DNA from: Tetrahymena elliotti 4EA
Lineage: Eukaryota > Ciliophora > Oligohymenophorea > Hymenostomatida > Tetrahymenidae
DNA: 34,099 nt
Direction of reading: 5' to 3'
Assembly: GCA_000231825.2 (NCBI GenBank)
Contig: JH720362.1
Span: 82,645 to 116,743 of the forward strand
Below the pieces are notes generated by a model, which did no database searches, had not been told where the DNA came from, and was given only the letters and a program-made list of their open reading frames with translations. Positions 22,711 through 33,684 of the stretch are shown here, piece after piece (positions within the stretch are counted from its first letter, which is position 1; every line of letters begins with the position of its first letter). A program made the position numbers and the translations under genes.

Positions 22711-23152
22711 ACAAGATTATTAAAATATTTTTTATTTTGTGTTAACATTTATTTATTTATTTTTAAATATTTGTTTAGATATTAAATTGAATATTAATTA
22801 ATTAGTAATTAATATGAAAAATTAGATTAATTTTTTCTAAAAAATTATTTGCAAACTTGATTACAAAATGAATTAATCTAATTATATAATGAGATATAAA
22901 AATTTTGCAGTAAAGTTTATGTGATTTCATTAGCTATATTTGAATTTCTCATATCCCATCTTCACACTACTTCATTTATGGATTCTTAAACTTGTTGAAA
23001 TGTTGAATAATTTTTGAATTTAAAATTCGTTAAAAGAATTAAATATTGATATGTGAATTTGAATGGAAACCTATAAATATCTTTAAGATGTTTTTGAATT
23101 AAAGCTAAAATAATTTTTTTTGTTCTTTTAAATATGAATAGGAACTGCAAAA
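22711..23152. other. AT-rich intergenic stretch, nothing recognised
   Basis: No coding or repeat signal was seen. It separates the LRR array from the C-rich tract and the COG8-like gene. Confidence 0.45.
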
Positions 23153-23206
23153 ACCTCTCCTACCAGACACTCAAACACTACCCCCCTCACCCTCTCCCCC
23201 ATTTTT
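23153..23206. other. C-rich tract with G-quadruplex potential on the minus strand
   Basis: The plus strand carries CTACCCCCCTCACCCTCTCC followed by CCCATTTTT. The minus strand therefore reads AAAAATGGGGG, then AGA, GGG, TGA, GGGGGG. This is the most G/C-rich stretch in the window. It resembles the A5G5/C5T5 polypurine tracts known to flank some eliminated sequences in Tetrahymena (bound by Lia3), here in the orientation expected to the right of an eliminated segment. The match is not exact (an extra T), and no partner tract was found to the left. Confidence 0.4.
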
Positions 23207-23609
23207 GGTTAGAAAATCTGTTTTTATAATAGGATCTTTTTTAATTTTAAAGAATGATAAAAGTTTTTTTTTACGAAATGGTCAAAGATTATTTTTTAAA
23301 TTTTTAGAAATAAAATTGAATATTTTTATCATAAATTTAATAAAATTTCAAAATTGTTTTATTTTAAAATAAAATATTATTTTTTGTTGTTTTTTAATTT
23401 AAAATTAATTAGTTCTTTATTTTAACTTAAAAACTAGTTGTTTTATAATAACATTTCAACACGTTGAAACGAAGTAATAAATATCTTTAATTATATTTTG
23501 GATAAGTAAGATATTTATTAAATATAAAATATATAATAAATAAATTATATCAATTTAACTTGCCAAAATTTTAGTATTTAAAAACAGAATAAGATAGGCA
23601 TAAAAACTG

Positions 23610-25019
23610 ATGTATTCAGATTATTTAAAGGATAAGTTAGATGATCCATTTTGGAAGGATATTCTGAATGGGTCTTATGAAAATATTTAATCGAACTTAG
23701 ATATGTTGAAGAGCGAGATTTAAAAGAATAGATTTGAAATGAAATAATAAATTAGCACAAATCTCAATGATTATGTAAAAAGCTAGGAATCTGCAATTAA
23801 ATTAACATAGGAATTAAATAGAATTAGAGTTAGTAGCAAAGCGGAACAATTTAAAAAGCAGATTAAGTTATTTAAAATTGTAGATGCAAATAATGAATCA
23901 GCTGATGCCAATTCTGCTACATAAAAAAGTCGAGTTTATGAAAAATAGGAAGGAGGCAAAGCTATTTTATTGCAAAGCTAGAGTTTATTTGAAAAATTTA
24001 AGAGATGCTAGTAAGAAAATGATTACATGGAAATATTTGAAGTGGAGAGTGTTATTTAGAGATGTTTAAAGGCAGAAGATTATGATGAATTGAGTAAATT
24101 GCTATTTTGGTTAGAAAAATTGATTTTAAAGAATAAAGATAATGCAAGTCTTCAAAAGATATTTTCAGAAATAATGAAAAAATATAGAAAAGTGTTATGT
24201 AATATTTTGTTTTAGAACTACACAAAAGCAAAGAAAGATAAATTGAAGAAATTCTTCATTGATTTTGGTAAAAATTTAAAATCACAAAAAGATTCTTACT
24301 TGTTTGAGATATTTTAGGCACATTTTGCAAAAAAATTCAAACAAATCTTTGAAAAGAATAAAACTCAACTTGTTTAAACAAATCACATTGCAAATATTTT
24401 TGATATATATGGAAAGTCTCTTAACAAAAGTGTTTTGTTTGTTCAAGAAATCAATGAAAGTTTAAAGGAAAAAGAGCAAATTAAAATTCTATAGTTTGTC
24501 AACAAATTTAGAAAAAATCTAATTGATTTAATTGACAAAGTTAGATCTAACAAGTTAAATGAAATTAAAATTAGAATAGCATAATTCTAAGAGCCTCTTA
24601 AAACTCACTTAAGACTAGGTTCAGTTGATCAGCTTTAAATTTCACTTTAAACCAAAGTATTTCTGACTAAAGCAAAAGCTTTCTTGAGATATCGTAACAG
24701 ATTCTTAACCACCTTGAATGAAGTTAAACACATAGAAAATGAATAGGAACTATTCAATGAAATGCTAAAAAAATCTGAAGGAATTTAAGTTTTATTGAAC
24801 ATAATTAAAGTCTATAGATTCTTGTTGCAAACAAATAGAATTAACGAAAAGAAAATAGATGAGTATTTATCCTTATTTATTGAATAAATCAACTCAGAAA
24901 TATAAAAACTCATACAAATTTACTACAAAGCAGAAGACCAAAAAGAAACTGCTGAAGATTTAGATTCAAAGAGAAATATTATCATACAAATGCTTCTCAA
25001 TCAAAAGAAAAATATCTGA
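23610..25019 (+). CDS. COG8/Dor1-like subunit of the conserved oligomeric Golgi complex
   Basis: A single uninterrupted 469-residue frame, ATG 23610 to TGA 25017-25019, no introns, glutamine mostly TAA/TAG. It is all-helical with an N-terminal coiled coil (about residues 20-80: SYENIQSNLDMLKSEIQKNR...). Residues about 133-195 (ENDYMEIFEVESVIQRCLKA then EDYDELSKLLFWLEKL) match the COG8/Dor1 pattern of EILEIPxLMxxCVRxxxYxEALxL followed by a spaced leucine helix and a segment ending near MLxQL. COG8 is a lobe-B subunit of the COG vesicle tether, acting at the Golgi in intra-Golgi retrograde traffic. At 469 residues it is near the usual COG8 length. The assignment is by remembered motif pattern. 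Another CATCHR tether (COG5, Exo84) is the main alternative. It appears functional, unlike its left-hand neighbours. Confidence 0.55.
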
Positions 25020-25759
25020 AAAAAAAAAAATTACTTTTTAATTGTAAATACTGCATATTATCATCAATTTATTCTAAAAAAATTATATTTTATCTAACAG
25101 TACTTTGAGTTCTTATTTATTAATTTAAATTTTGTTAATTTGATATGATAAAATCTATTTTTCTAAATCCATCCATAAAAACAAAATGAAATCAAGAATA
25201 TTTAATTACTTCAAAAGTTTTACATGAATTCTTTTTTTTTATAATAGTTTTTTGGATAAACTTTTCCCATATAGAAATACAGCAAGTATTTTAAAAATAG
25301 CAAAACTGGATCATAGAAAAATAATAATAAATTTCATAAAGAAGGTGGTATTTCTCAATATTAAGGCAGGAGATTTTTTAAAATTCATTTATTTGAATTC
25401 ATTTATGATAAAAATTTTAAATTAAAAATAAAATCAATACATAGATAGATGTTGATTTTTTATTTTTAAGTCAATAGAGTAGGTATTTACTAAATATTAC
25501 AAGAGGCTACTTAAAATTTCATACTTGAAAGTAATTCAAAAATATAATCAAGAAAAAATTTATTTAAAATTTAATAATTTCAAGTTTTTAATTTCACTTT
25601 TATCTAAGTTTTAGAGGAAATTGATCTATCTTATAAAATGAGAAGGAGTTATTTTAAAAATATTAAGTTTTCTTTTCCAAATTTGATAGTTTTTATTTTC
25701 AACAAGTGTATGAGAGGTTAAATTAAAAATTTTAGATTAACAAATTATTCATTTAACTA
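25020..25759. other. Intergenic, with a diverged partial duplicate at about 25330-25410
   Basis: AT-rich. The segment AAGGTGGTATTTCTCAATAT and the following GGCAGGAGATT (about 25342-25373) resemble GGGAAGGTATTTCCAAGATA and TGCAGGAAACTTC at 26010-26045 in the gene to the right. A diverged second copy of that gene's 3' end may therefore lie here on the minus strand. It has no open frame of its own. Confidence 0.35.
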
Positions 25760-27115
25760 TTAAAATGGATTTTTTTTTAATATGTATAGAGTTATGAATA
25801 TCAAAACAAAAGGTAAACCAAAAAAAAGATGCACACCATAGGCTTCTTCTGAAAAATTTAAAAATAAAAAGTCGATTAAGCAAGCAGTAACATTAGAAAA
25901 ATTAAAATTAAATAGATAAGAAACATGGTCACAATTAATCAATCTAAAGTTGTTTTTAATTTCAGTTCTAAAATGTTTGTTGATTTTTATATAGCTATAA
26001 AGCTAGTAGGGAAGGTATTTCCAAGATATTAATGCAGGAAACTTCTTCAAATTCTTCAGAGGCAGTAAAGTGTTTTAATTTTAGATTTAATCTCTTTGAG
26101 ATGAAGTTACCATAGCTTCTTAATTTTAAGAAATCTCCATCTTAGATTTGAAGTGTTACTTAAGATTTGGTGTTATCGTTAATGCTTTCAATTCTATTAT
26201 TAAATAATTGTTAATTTAAAAAATTTAATTTGATTATTTTTTTACTTAAAGTTTTTGAAGTTAATTGTTTTTTCAAAGTATGTTAACACTGTATCTAATT
26301 AATCTAAAATATTTTCTTCTATATGTTAAGCATCAGTTTCGGAAATAATTTCTATTTTTAGATCTTAAATTCCATTCATATTTTTGTTATAAACAGGAGT
26401 AAAAACTAAGGTTTTGAATTTCTCTTAGAAGTTAATCCTGGTTTGAATGAGTTATAATAGTCCAGGAATGCTTGAGTTTAGACAAATATATTCTTTTTCT
26501 TCTGAATTAGTTTCAATAAATTAATATTCTTCAGTAAAAAGCATATTAATTGGAAATTCACATCTTTGAAAATTATAAAAACTATTATCAAAAATTTAAA
26601 ATCCTTTATCTGCAAAAATTTATTTTGTCTATTCTTTTAGGTCTGAAAGTTATTCCAACAATTTGGAATCATTTGGTCTAATTGCTTTGAATTACCCTTA
26701 GATATCTACAAGCATTTCGCCTGACTAAGCTAACATAGGAATAGAATTGTTCACTATTTCCTAACAAGGCACTTAAACAGCTTTTTAATTATGATTTTGA
26801 ATATATTACTTTAATTTCACTAAATTTGTTTAAGTTGTAGAAGAATTCAAATCATATTTCTTGTTTTCTAAAACAAAATAAAGTTCCTTTTTTATTTTCA
26901 AAAAAAAGTTTTAAAATATATGAAATAATAAGGGATAATCATAATCCTCACAAAATATAATTTAAAATCAGGGTAAATAATTGAAATTTTAAAATTGATC
27001 TTAGATAGTTTTCATCATCAAAAGTTAAATTGAATGGAAATGATGAGATTTAAATTAACAAATTCTTAAAACTCTAAAAAGGATATTCTTATTGACTAAG
27101 AGATCTCAAAGTTTA
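25760..27115 (-). pseudogene. Unrecognised gene, minus strand, with about three frameshifts
   Basis: Coding text in the ciliate code runs leftwards through four frames: TLRSLSQQEYPFQSFKNLLI...LTLILNYIL (about 27110-26955); CEDYDYPLLFHIFQNFFLKI...IISETDAQHIEENILDQLD (about 26955-26285); RIESINDNTKSQVTLQIQDG...SCINILEIPSLLAL (about 26285-26000); then WKYLPYQLYSYIKINKHF... to about 25760. Breaks are near 26953, 26280 and 26005. The first two frames overlap so that LNYIL runs straight into CEDYDY, which points to single-base indels rather than introns. The 5' end was not found, as no ATG is clear upstream of 27115. The protein is helix-rich; the last segment is hydrophobic (VHLFFGLPFVLIFITLYIL) and could be a membrane helix. 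No family is recognised. Either a pseudogene or a region of poor base quality. Confidence 0.5.
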
Positions 27116-27433
27116 AACTATAATTCTAATTTAATTAGAATAGCAAATTTTTATTTATAACCCAAATAATACTAAATGAATAAAAAATTATAATTAGTAA
27201 TCCTAATTTAACTAGACATAGTTAAACTTAAAATTTTAAAATATAAATAATAATTCGAGTTTAACAAATTTTATAATGCTAATTTACTATGAGATTTCAA
27301 ATTAAAAATTGAAATAATAAAATGCTAAAAGATTGTAAATATAATTTATAATTCTAATTTAACTATTTATTCAAAAAATAAATTTGAATTCTTATTTACT
27401 TAGTGGTAATAAAGAAAAACATAATATAAATAA
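27116..27433. repeat. Short dispersed motif ATTCTAATTTAACTA, four diverged copies
   Basis: Copies lie near 27121 (AATTCTAATTTAATTAG), 27201 (AATCCTAATTTAACTAG), 27253 (AATTCGAGTTTAAC) and 27350 (AATTCTAATTTAACTA). The rest is AT-rich non-coding sequence between two minus-strand genes. Some similarity is expected by chance at this base composition. Confidence 0.35.
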
Positions 27434-28240
27434 TCAAAAGTAAATTAATAGTTTTTGCAGTAATTGCATAAATTTTTAGAAAATTCTTAAATGTTATTAT
27501 GGAATTATGATAGAAAAAGTGTTTAGTTGAATGAAATTAGATTTTACGTAGAGTTCATTTTTTAAGAGTTGAACAGCTTTTGTAGATTTGTTCATATTTT
27601 CAAGATTATTTTTTTGGCTTTTATGGACTTGACCAACTCTTCTAGCTGTTTTTTCCATATCTAAAGTTCTACTCATCTAATATTGTGCACTTTTTAAATG
27701 TTTTTTATTAGAAATTAAATATTTTATAAAATTTATTTAGATTAAATCATACAGGGAAGGGTAATCCTTGTGGGTATTTTGCATTAGTTCATAATCCTTT
27801 TAAATATTTTTCATTTTATTATACTTCTTGAGAAAATCATCTATATTTTTTGCTGAATTTATTAGATGGATTTTAGAAAGATTTTTATAATAGAACAGTG
27901 TGTTTTTGTTCTTTATGAATTAATTAATACTTTGAGAATTGTTAATGAAAATCTTTTGCTATTCAACTTCTTTTGCCAGAATATCTAAATCAACTTTCTA
28001 CTTGAGCTTAATAAAATAACTCATGCAGCTTCTGTAATAAAACCTATTGACAAAATTGATCATCAAAATAAAATTATCTAACTCTAAAACAATATCCACT
28101 TAATTAATATCTATTTATTTTTAATACAAAATTTTTTGCTAAGGGTAATTGCAAATCTATATATATATATAACCAGTCACATTACTATCAATTATGATAT
28201 TCTAAATTCTTTATCTCTTTAAAATATAATTACTCTGCAT
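27434..28240 (-). CDS. Hypothetical helical protein, 268 residues
   Basis: Complete frame on the minus strand, ATG 28238-28240 to TGA 27434-27436, no intron needed. The central and C-terminal parts look coding: MINFVNRFYYRSCMSYFIKL, then a Lys/Asn/Gln-rich helix and MSRTLDMEKTARRVGQVHKS. That last stretch (about residues 188-235) has the heptad spacing of a SNARE-type coil such as Vti1 or Sec20. However, no clear transmembrane anchor follows, so the idea is speculative. The first 35 residues are low-complexity and cover a TATATATA run, so the true start could be an internal methionine. The final 30 residues may be read-through of an intron, since CTACGTAAAATC near 27540 could be a 5' splice site. 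Its ATG is 35 bp from the perfect palindrome at 28275-28290. Confidence 0.55.
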
Positions 28241-28253
28241 ATGTATTCTATTT

Positions 28254-28300
28254 GTATGTAGTCTTTAGCAAGCCAGTACCCTAGGGTACTATATATATAA
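28254..28300. promoter_or_regulatory. Palindromic element copy 2 (perfect) with TA run
   Basis: TGTATGTAGTCT, a short spacer, then the perfect 16-base palindrome AGTACCCTAGGGTACT (28275-28290) and ATATATATA. It matches the element at 15231-15282 in order, orientation and spacing. It sits 35 bp upstream of the ATG of the minus-strand gene at 28240. A promoter operator or a mobile-element end are both possible. Confidence 0.5.
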
Positions 28301-28319
28301 ATTAATACCTAACAGATAA

Positions 28320-28665
28320 CGATATGCAAAGATATATAAGATTAGAAGCTTTGTTGCTTAGTTATGAATCCTAAGTTAAGTATGTCAAATAAGTTTTGGA
28401 TCAAATAAATACTTTAATATTTAAGATATTGTTAAAGGGTATTAACAAACAAATCAAATATTATATTAATATATTTTTAGTTTATCAAATACTAAAGAAA
28501 TTTATAACTTATTTTGTTGCTTATATTTGAATTCTTGATTAAGTATGTCAAATAACAAGAATAGGTTTTGGATAAAATAAATGCTTTAATTAAAGAAAAT
28601 TATTAAAAGATAAAGTTAAATCAAATATTATATTGACATATATATTTACAAAGATATATGAGTGA
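28320..28665. repeat. Diverged tandem duplication, ~160-bp unit
   Basis: Unit 1 (about 28347-28480) and unit 2 (about 28511-28650) share TTTGTTGCTTA, TTAAGTATGTCAAATAA, TTTTGGATmAAATAAATrCTTTAAT and AAATCAAATATTATATT in the same order. A GATATATAAG/GATATATGAG block at 28331 and 28652 extends the similarity. Part of the motif (GTATGTCAAA) appears in reverse complement near 15435 (TTTGACATATT), beside the other palindromic element. No coding sense was seen. Confidence 0.6.
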
Positions 28666-28824
28666 GTAATTGAGTAAACGATATATAATTTAAGTAATTT
28701 CAAAATGAGGAAATAAATTATTTTGAATATGAATTGTAAGTTAGTTTGGATTGTTCTGGAATTAAGAATAAAGAAATAATGGTTAGTTCGTTATATAATA
28801 AGATTTTGATTGATTGGTTGGTTT

Positions 28825-31800
28825 TCATGGTTCTACTGTAATGTAACCATCATCATACAATTTTTGCAAGAAGTTTTAAGTGAATTGCTTTTGCTTGTAC
28901 TTGCTTAAGAGATCAGTTTTCTTGTCAACTTTTTTGACTAGATGGTTAATTAATTTTCTCTTAAATTCAGATCTGTTTTTGAATTCGATGAAATTAGGAT
29001 TGTCAATTTTAACTTCAACATTGACTTGACCTTACTGGAGTAGATTGATTTCTTTTAAATCATTTTCAAATTCGTTTTCTAGATTGTTTATTTTATGATT
29101 AGTAAAACTTGATTGTTTGATAGCTTCTATTTTTTCTTGGTTACAATTTTCAACAAAGTTTTGAACTTGCTTTTGCATATCTATTTTATTGAGAAACATT
29201 TACAATTTATTTGCTTTTGAGAATTATTTGTTTTCTCTTAGTTTATTTATGCGTTGTTGAAGCTACTCTGCTTAAGACTATACTTTTATTTGAGCTTTCC
29301 TGTCCTAATATGGGTTTGATGACATAGATTTCGAATATCTTTGAATGGGCTATGTTCTGGTTTGTTATTAATAATTTTAGAGCATTTGTTATTGATGTTA
29401 ATTTTGTTAAGATTAAGGAGTTTGAATTTAGTAAGCCTCAGCAGAACTAGTGAATGGAGTAAATTTAGCAGATTAATTTCTACTCATTTATTTTATATGG
29501 CTATCTGTTCCTGATTTCACATCTGTTGAAATTGAAGAAAGTTCAATAGGATTTTTTTGAGGAGTGAATAAAGCAGAGCTAGCTGTTTGATTTTTAAATT
29601 ATACTTTTTAAGAGAGAGATCTATGCAAAGCTGTTTGAGCAACAGAGTAATTGCTTTAAGTTAAGAAAAACTATTATCCATTTAATGACTGTTAAGTATT
29701 CAAATTCAATGATTTTTTTGTTGAAATTCTTGAATCAAATATATTAGGAGTAGATTCGTGAGTTTTATTTTGTGTAAACAATTCCTTTAACTTCTAATGA
29801 CATTTTTCTTATTCTGTTTGGACAAAATGTAGAGGTATCTATCTTGGCATGTTCCTCTATATCTCCTCTTGCATCTTAGCATACTCTGGAGAAATCAGTC
29901 TCTAAAAAACATTCACCTTTTCGCTAGGAGGCTTAACACTATCCTTATTTCTTACGAATTTCTCTGGGTCAAACTGAGGATCCTTAACTAAGATTAACAA
30001 AAAAAATTATAAATGAATATTCATTATTCAAATTAATAAATAAAATAAATTGTTCATGAAGAAAAATTCAATTATTATGTAAATTGAATAAATTAATGAT
30101 TCAAATTAGATAAACAATATTGTTTTAGATAAATGAATAAAGTAAATTATTAATTATCAATGTAAATAAAGAAAATAATTAGAGAAAAATATTAAAATAA
30201 ATGAGTGTGTTTTCAAAATATAATTGGTCAATAAAAGAAATAAAAATGAAAGAAATTTACTTGCGTTTAGAATAGCTTTTTTGTTATTTTCTGCCATTTA
30301 ATTGTATAACTTTTCAGTTTGCTCATTTTTTTTCTTAAATGATGTCATATTGAATTTATTTCTTGCAGCATCAATGTCTATGTTATCAAGCTGTGTTTTT
30401 TTGAATATTTTAATCATATTTTTTTGATTTTCTTCCTCTTCATCTTCAATTAACTCTTAGAGCATTTCCAAAGCCTTTACTTTAGGCATTGATTCTAACC
30501 CATCATCCTATGCACTGTACTGAATTTCTTCTATATTTTATTAAGGTGTTTAATACACAAAAAGAAACTATAAAAATTATTATTTATTGAATTTTTTTAT
30601 CATTAAAAATATTTAAACCTCACAAATATTTTCTTTTCAATAAGATGATCTTCTTAAAATTAAGATATTTTTTATATGAAACTCTATTTAAAATTTCTTA
30701 TTTTTAAATATTATTTTCTGAATTATATCTTATATTAAAACTATTTTGAAAGGCTCAATAATTTGTTGATATTTTCTTAAAATTGTTTAAATATGGTCCT
30801 AAGAGCATAATTAATTAACTTTATTAAAATAATTCTAAAAATAACTTTGTTCAATTTAAATAATTTTTTAATATTAATTATTTGATTATTTTGATAGATT
30901 TAAAGTCAATATTAACCTTATTCTTTTTGTATCAAAAACTCCTTTTTTAAATATTTATTAAATTATTTGTAGAAAATGAAAATTTAAAATAACGGATTGA
31001 TTTATTTTAATTAATTAATTAATTAATACTGCTATTTATATTTATTTTTCTTTGATTTCTACTTTTTATTTTTTTATCTAAAATATATTTAATCGCTCTC
31101 ATTATAAACATATTTTATTTCTTTCTGTCCTCTATCTAAAATGGAACCTCTTTCTTAATAATAGTAGTTCTGTTGGTAATTTAAATTTATTTTTCATCTA
31201 TTTAATCATTATATTTTAAAATGATTATATTTATCAATATCTTTTATCATTTTTATTTACATAATCTCTTATTTTGTTTTTATTTGTGTGTTTTTTCAAC
31301 CTAAATTTTATTGCACTTCAATCCAAACTTAATTTAATTTTTTCTTGTTTTTCGTTAGTATGCATTATCTTTTTGAAAAGCTACAATAATCTTCTACTTT
31401 AAGTCTTTTGGTTTAATTTAAATCAAATATTTGCTCAAAGCATTATATAACATTTTATAAGCTTTCTATTTAAATAGTTTTTGTTTATTAGTAGATTTTA
31501 CTGTAAAAGTTATACCTTACATTTATTGATAGTCAGAATAACAGTATTCTGGAAATCATTTTATAGAATTAAGATGAAAAAAGGAAAATAAATTTAAAAT
31601 TTGATTGAAAATTATTTCAAAATGCATGTTTTATTTCATGACTGTAGTTTTAATCTCCTTTGAATGTTTCGATTTTTGTAAATAGAAGTGTTTTTTTTTG
31701 ATAAGAGTTAAGAAGATAAAAGCAATGCATTAGTTTTATCTAAATTTAGAATTATGATATTTCTGCTTGAGTTGATGTAAAAATAATAAAGAATTGAATA

Positions 31801-32677
31801 TTTGCTTGAAAATAAGATAGAAATGAATGCTTTATTTGTGTTGATTCATGTTGATTTTAGTAATAATCTTCTTTGAAGGTTTTAAGTTAATGAAAGTGTT
31901 TTTTTGTAGAGTTTTATGATAAAAGCAATGCTTTCTTTATTTTTATAACATAAATTTACCATCTTTTATTGAGAGGATTTTGCCAAGAGTTAAATTTCTG
32001 CTTTGACAGATAACGTTCATGAATTTTTAAACTTTTTCATTGTCTTCTAATCCATGTAAAGTTTGCTGATCTTTTTTAATCTTTCTTTGTATTTTTGCCA
32101 TATCAGCATGTCTGCTTTTAAGATCATTTAATTTATCTTTTAATGAAATTTTTTTGTAGTCTCTAAATAATTCCTATAAGTTATTTTGATCTAGATTATT
32201 AGCTACAAGAATGTTTAAAGTTTGCTCAATATCGCTTCTTTCTTTTCTTCTTTTTCCTTATTTAATCATTTTGTTTTCCTCCGAAACAACTGCGAAATCA
32301 TCTGTGTATTCATTTTATTTCATTCTAATCATTACTTCTTGATAAAATGGATCTTTTCTTTCCTTTTCTTCATCATTTTTCAGCTATTCTAAGTTAACTT
32401 CTTCTTAAACCTAAGAGCTTTCTTCATTTTCTTTTGGTCCACCAATAGCCTACCCATTTGCTTTCCTAACCATAATATTTATTCCCTTTTACAACTATTA
32501 ATGCGATAGATTTTTTCCTTCTCTTTCACGTGTATTGCTGACTTTTTTATTGAGATACATAATCATATTCTTTGATCTGTACTCATTGAAATTTGAGTTG
32601 TCATATCTCAAAGAGTGAGGCTAAATAGTCTTCCTTAAAAGATATCCTGTGTACCCTAAATTAGAATTCGAAGACAT
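28825..32677 (-). CDS. Hypothetical coiled-coil protein, 716 residues, three exons
   Basis: Minus-strand exons 32677-31960 (ATG at 32675-32677), 30530-30261 and 29987-28825 (TGA 28825-28827). Introns 31959-30531 (GTAAATTT...AAATATAG) and 30260-29988 (GTAAATTT...TTAATCTTAG) join in phase, and the total of 2151 nt is an exact codon multiple. The protein starts MSSNSNLGYTGYLLRKTIQP, is rich in Lys, Glu and Gln, and has an acidic EDEEEE segment near residue 265. A low-complexity Gln-rich stretch lies at about 520-545, and a long coiled coil follows, ending QNFLQKLYDDGYITVEP. No signal peptide, membrane segment or known domain is seen. It is probably cytoskeletal or scaffold-like, though this is a guess. 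No disabling change was found, so it looks functional. Intron 1, at 1429 bp, is long for a ciliate and might hide an extra exon. Confidence 0.75.
31590..31950. repeat. Tandem duplication inside the 1.4-kb intron
   Basis: About 31590-31735 and 31800-31945 share ordered blocks: TTGAAAAT, ATGCwTTATTT, the ATGTTTTATTTCATGAC / CTTTATTTGTGTTGATTCATG pair, TTTTAATCTCCTTTGAA / TAATAATCTTCTTTGAA, GAAGTGTTTTTTT / AAAGTGTTTTTTT, and ATAAAAGCAATGC. Offset is about 210 bp. The duplication explains part of the unusual intron length. Confidence 0.55.
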
Positions 32678-33684
32678 GAATAAATAAACCAGAAGCTGTA
32701 TCCTACTTGTATTTTATTTCCTAATGAATATGTTTTCCTTAATAGATTAAATAATTAATTAATAGATTGATAACTAAATACAATCAAACAAATAATAATG
32801 TTTCAATTTTAATTAATTAAGCCAAAGGTATATTTCTTAACTAAACATAGCAAAAAATATGTATTCATTAAACATATCATTCTATTTGTTATAATATTTT
32901 TCTAATTCATTCATTTTATGAATCACTCATCTTTTCTTCTTTTTAGCAAATTAATAAATTATTGCATGATATATTTTCATTCATTTATTATGCTTGTGTT
33001 AAATTTTCCATATTGATTGAATTTATTTTAAGTTATGATTACATGTTTTTTAATGTAATTATCATTATTCCAATTAAGTGCTGGCCAATATTTATTTTTA
33101 GATCAAATATATCTCCTGTCTGTGTTTAATTACTTCTGAAAAATTTATAAATAATTTTTAACTTTTCTGCCAAAATTCAAAATTTAATTATTTAGATTCT
33201 TAATCCAAATACATAATCTTAAAAAAGACAATAATTATTATTAACTAAAACCTAAATGCAACTAAATTATATTTCAACTTTACTATCAAAAAACCATCAA
33301 TTTACAAGTGCTTAAATATTCTTTTACAGAAAACAAAAAACAAAAATAAAACAAATTTATGCAAAATTATCTAAATAAGCATTTATGTTCATATTAAATT
33401 GAATATCTTAAGTTTTTGATTTTGATTCATATTTAAATTGGATATATACCATTCAATTTCAACAAAAAAATCTAAAAAATAGGTTTTTGAATAATATTCT
33501 AAAAAAATATAAACATGTAATATTAAATTAAAAAAATGAATTTATTTTGTATTTTTTAATAAATGCTACAGTTTATTATTTGATAGATTTCAAATATTGA
33601 TTTCTGAAAATTCGGAACTTCTCAAAAAAAAAACCTTTCTCCTTATTATCAATTTCTCTCTCTCAGATATCATTTTTATCTGAA
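32678..33684. other. AT-rich intergenic region between divergent genes
   Basis: It separates the minus-strand coiled-coil gene from the plus-strand LRR gene E and so should hold both promoters. No distinct motif, RNA gene or ORF was seen. Confidence 0.5.

Noticed and set aside
23884..24069. Standard-code ORF MQIMNQLMPILL...
   Set aside because: An out-of-frame shadow of the intact COG8-like gene.
25760..25942. Standard-code ORF MINCDHVSYLFNF... as an intact small membrane protein
   Set aside because: The coding text continues upstream of this methionine in the same ciliate-code frame, so it is treated as part of the decayed minus-strand gene.
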